Of a stretch of 5,891 bases of DNA, positions 5,221 through 5,891 are shown one piece after another. This DNA is from Nitrospinota bacterium. GTDB taxonomy: Bacteria; Nitrospinota; Nitrospinia; UBA9942; JAHJSF01. Position 1 is the stretch's first letter. Each line of letters starts with the position of its first letter. The DNA lies in the NCBI GenBank assembly GCA_018830405.1, contig JAHJSF010000137.1:1-5891 (forward strand), in the 5' to 3' direction. The notes under the pieces are model-generated. The model ran no database searches and was not told where the DNA came from. It saw only the letters and a list, made by a program, of their open reading frames with translations. The position numbers and the translations under genes were made by a program.

Positions 5221-5891
5221 ATGAATATAACCATTCTGGGTTGCCACGGGGGAAACAGTAATAAAACCAATCTGACAAGTTTTCTGGTAAACGAAAATTT
5301 GCTATTGGATGCGGGATCGGCTTCACAAGTATTGTCATTGGAAGAACAGCTCAGAATAAGGTCTGTTCTCGTTACCCACTCCCATCTGGACCATATCGCC
5401 ACCATCCCTTTTATCGCCGATAATATTGTGGGGCGTTTCGAAACACCTATTGAGATTGCTGCTCCTGAACCTGTTCTTATCCCCTTAAAAGAACATCTAT
5501 TCAACGATAAGATATGGCCCGATTTTACCCATATACCTCACTCTATAAGCCCCATAATACGCCTCAAGACTTTGGAGAACGAAAAGAGTGCAAACATATG
5601 CGGCCTAACGGTAATGCCGGTCAAGGTTCACCATGCCGTTCCTGCTTACGGATACATAATCAGGGAAAATGGGAATGCCTTGGCTTATACAGGTGATACA
5701 GGGCCTACCAATAGAATTTGGGAGGTTATAAACAAAGAAGCGGGGATAAAAGGGATAATCACCGAGATATCTTACCCAAACAGGATGAAGAGAGAGGCAG
5801 AGATTAGCTGCCACATGACCCTCGAGAGGCTCCTACCAGATCTTGACAAGATAGAGGATAAAGAAATACCAATCTATATATACCACCTGAA
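5221..5891 (+). CDS. Metallo-beta-lactamase-fold hydrolase, class II cyclic-nucleotide phosphodiesterase-like (3' end outside window)
   Basis: The first 223 residues are visible before the window ends; there is no stop. The metallo-beta-lactamase metal motif HxHxDH is clear (THSHLDH, ligands His53, His55, Asp57, His58). Further likely ligands are His137/His138 in VHHAVPAYGY, Asp159 in YTGDTG and His222 in IYHLK at the very edge, so the metal site is essentially complete. The ILGCHGGN start, the HSHLDH variant and the TEISYPN segment (181-187) resemble class II 3',5'-cyclic-nucleotide phosphodiesterases (yeast PDE1 type), which would hydrolyse cAMP or cGMP. There is no signal peptide, so a cytoplasmic location is expected. 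The ATG lies 12 nt after trpA without a Shine-Dalgarno motif, suggesting translation coupled to trpA. The fold is certain; the substrate is not, and another MBL-fold hydrolase activity is possible. Confidence 0.82.
   Translation, partial: MNITILGCHGGNSNKTNLTSFLVNENLLLDAGSASQVLSLEEQLRIRSVLVTHSHLDHIATIPFIADNIVGRFETPIEIAAPEPVLIPLKEHLFNDKIWPDFTHIPHSISPIIRLKTLENEKSANICGLTVMPVKVHHAVPAYGYIIRENGNALAYTGDTGPTNRIWEVINKEAGIKGIITEISYPNRMKREAEISCHMTLERLLPDLDKIEDKEIPIYIYHL

Noticed and set aside
5085-5504. Open frame opposite the trpA end and the phosphodiesterase-like gene
   Set aside because: It overlaps two well-supported genes on the other strand and its hydrophobic stretches are by-products of the complementary reading.

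Overview
The window looks like ordinary chromosomal housekeeping and biosynthetic DNA from a Gram-negative-type bacterium. The zapB-like/zapA pair, the coaD–aminotransferase pair and the trpF-trpB-trpA block are arrangements I associate with Desulfobacterota (former Deltaproteobacteria), Nitrospirota and related uncultured lineages. GC is moderate, with heavy use of ATA (Ile) and AGG (Arg) codons. I cannot place it more precisely from sequence alone. I see no phage, IS, CRISPR, tRNA or rRNA sequence, and no convincing undescribed defence or mobile system.

Left part (1-751). Two small cell-division genes run leftwards: a ZapB-like coiled-coil protein (635-342), then ZapA (354-70), overlapping by 13 nt. 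A 116-bp AT-rich divergent intergenic region (636-751) separates them from the rightward genes. It has a good sigma70-type promoter for the zapB-like gene, placed so close to the ATG that the transcript would be nearly leaderless. It also has a candidate rightward promoter overlapping the same -35 zone and a perfect 10-bp inverted repeat around that promoter's -10 box.

Middle part (752-2622). coaD (pantetheine-phosphate adenylyltransferase, CoA biosynthesis) is followed after 38 nt by a class I aminotransferase of the Thermus-type (1-beta) aspartate/prephenate group. A 138-bp gap then separates this from the trp genes. The gap holds a small direct repeat and a C-rich/G-rich imperfect palindrome that looks like a dispersed intergenic repeat.

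Right part (2623-5891). trpF, trpB and trpA overlap or abut tightly (trpB starts with TTG inside the end of trpF; trpA starts with GTG overlapping the trpB stop), so they should be co-translated. Together they convert phosphoribosyl anthranilate towards tryptophan, but trpC, trpD, trpE and trpG are not here. A metallo-beta-lactamase-fold gene resembling class II cyclic-nucleotide phosphodiesterases starts 12 nt after trpA and runs off the right edge. The aminotransferase may supply a parallel aromatic branch (prephenate to arogenate).

The most unusual protein-level observation is in TrpF: the usually conserved GG[S/T]G stretch before the FDW motif is absent, although the catalytic Cys and Asp are kept.
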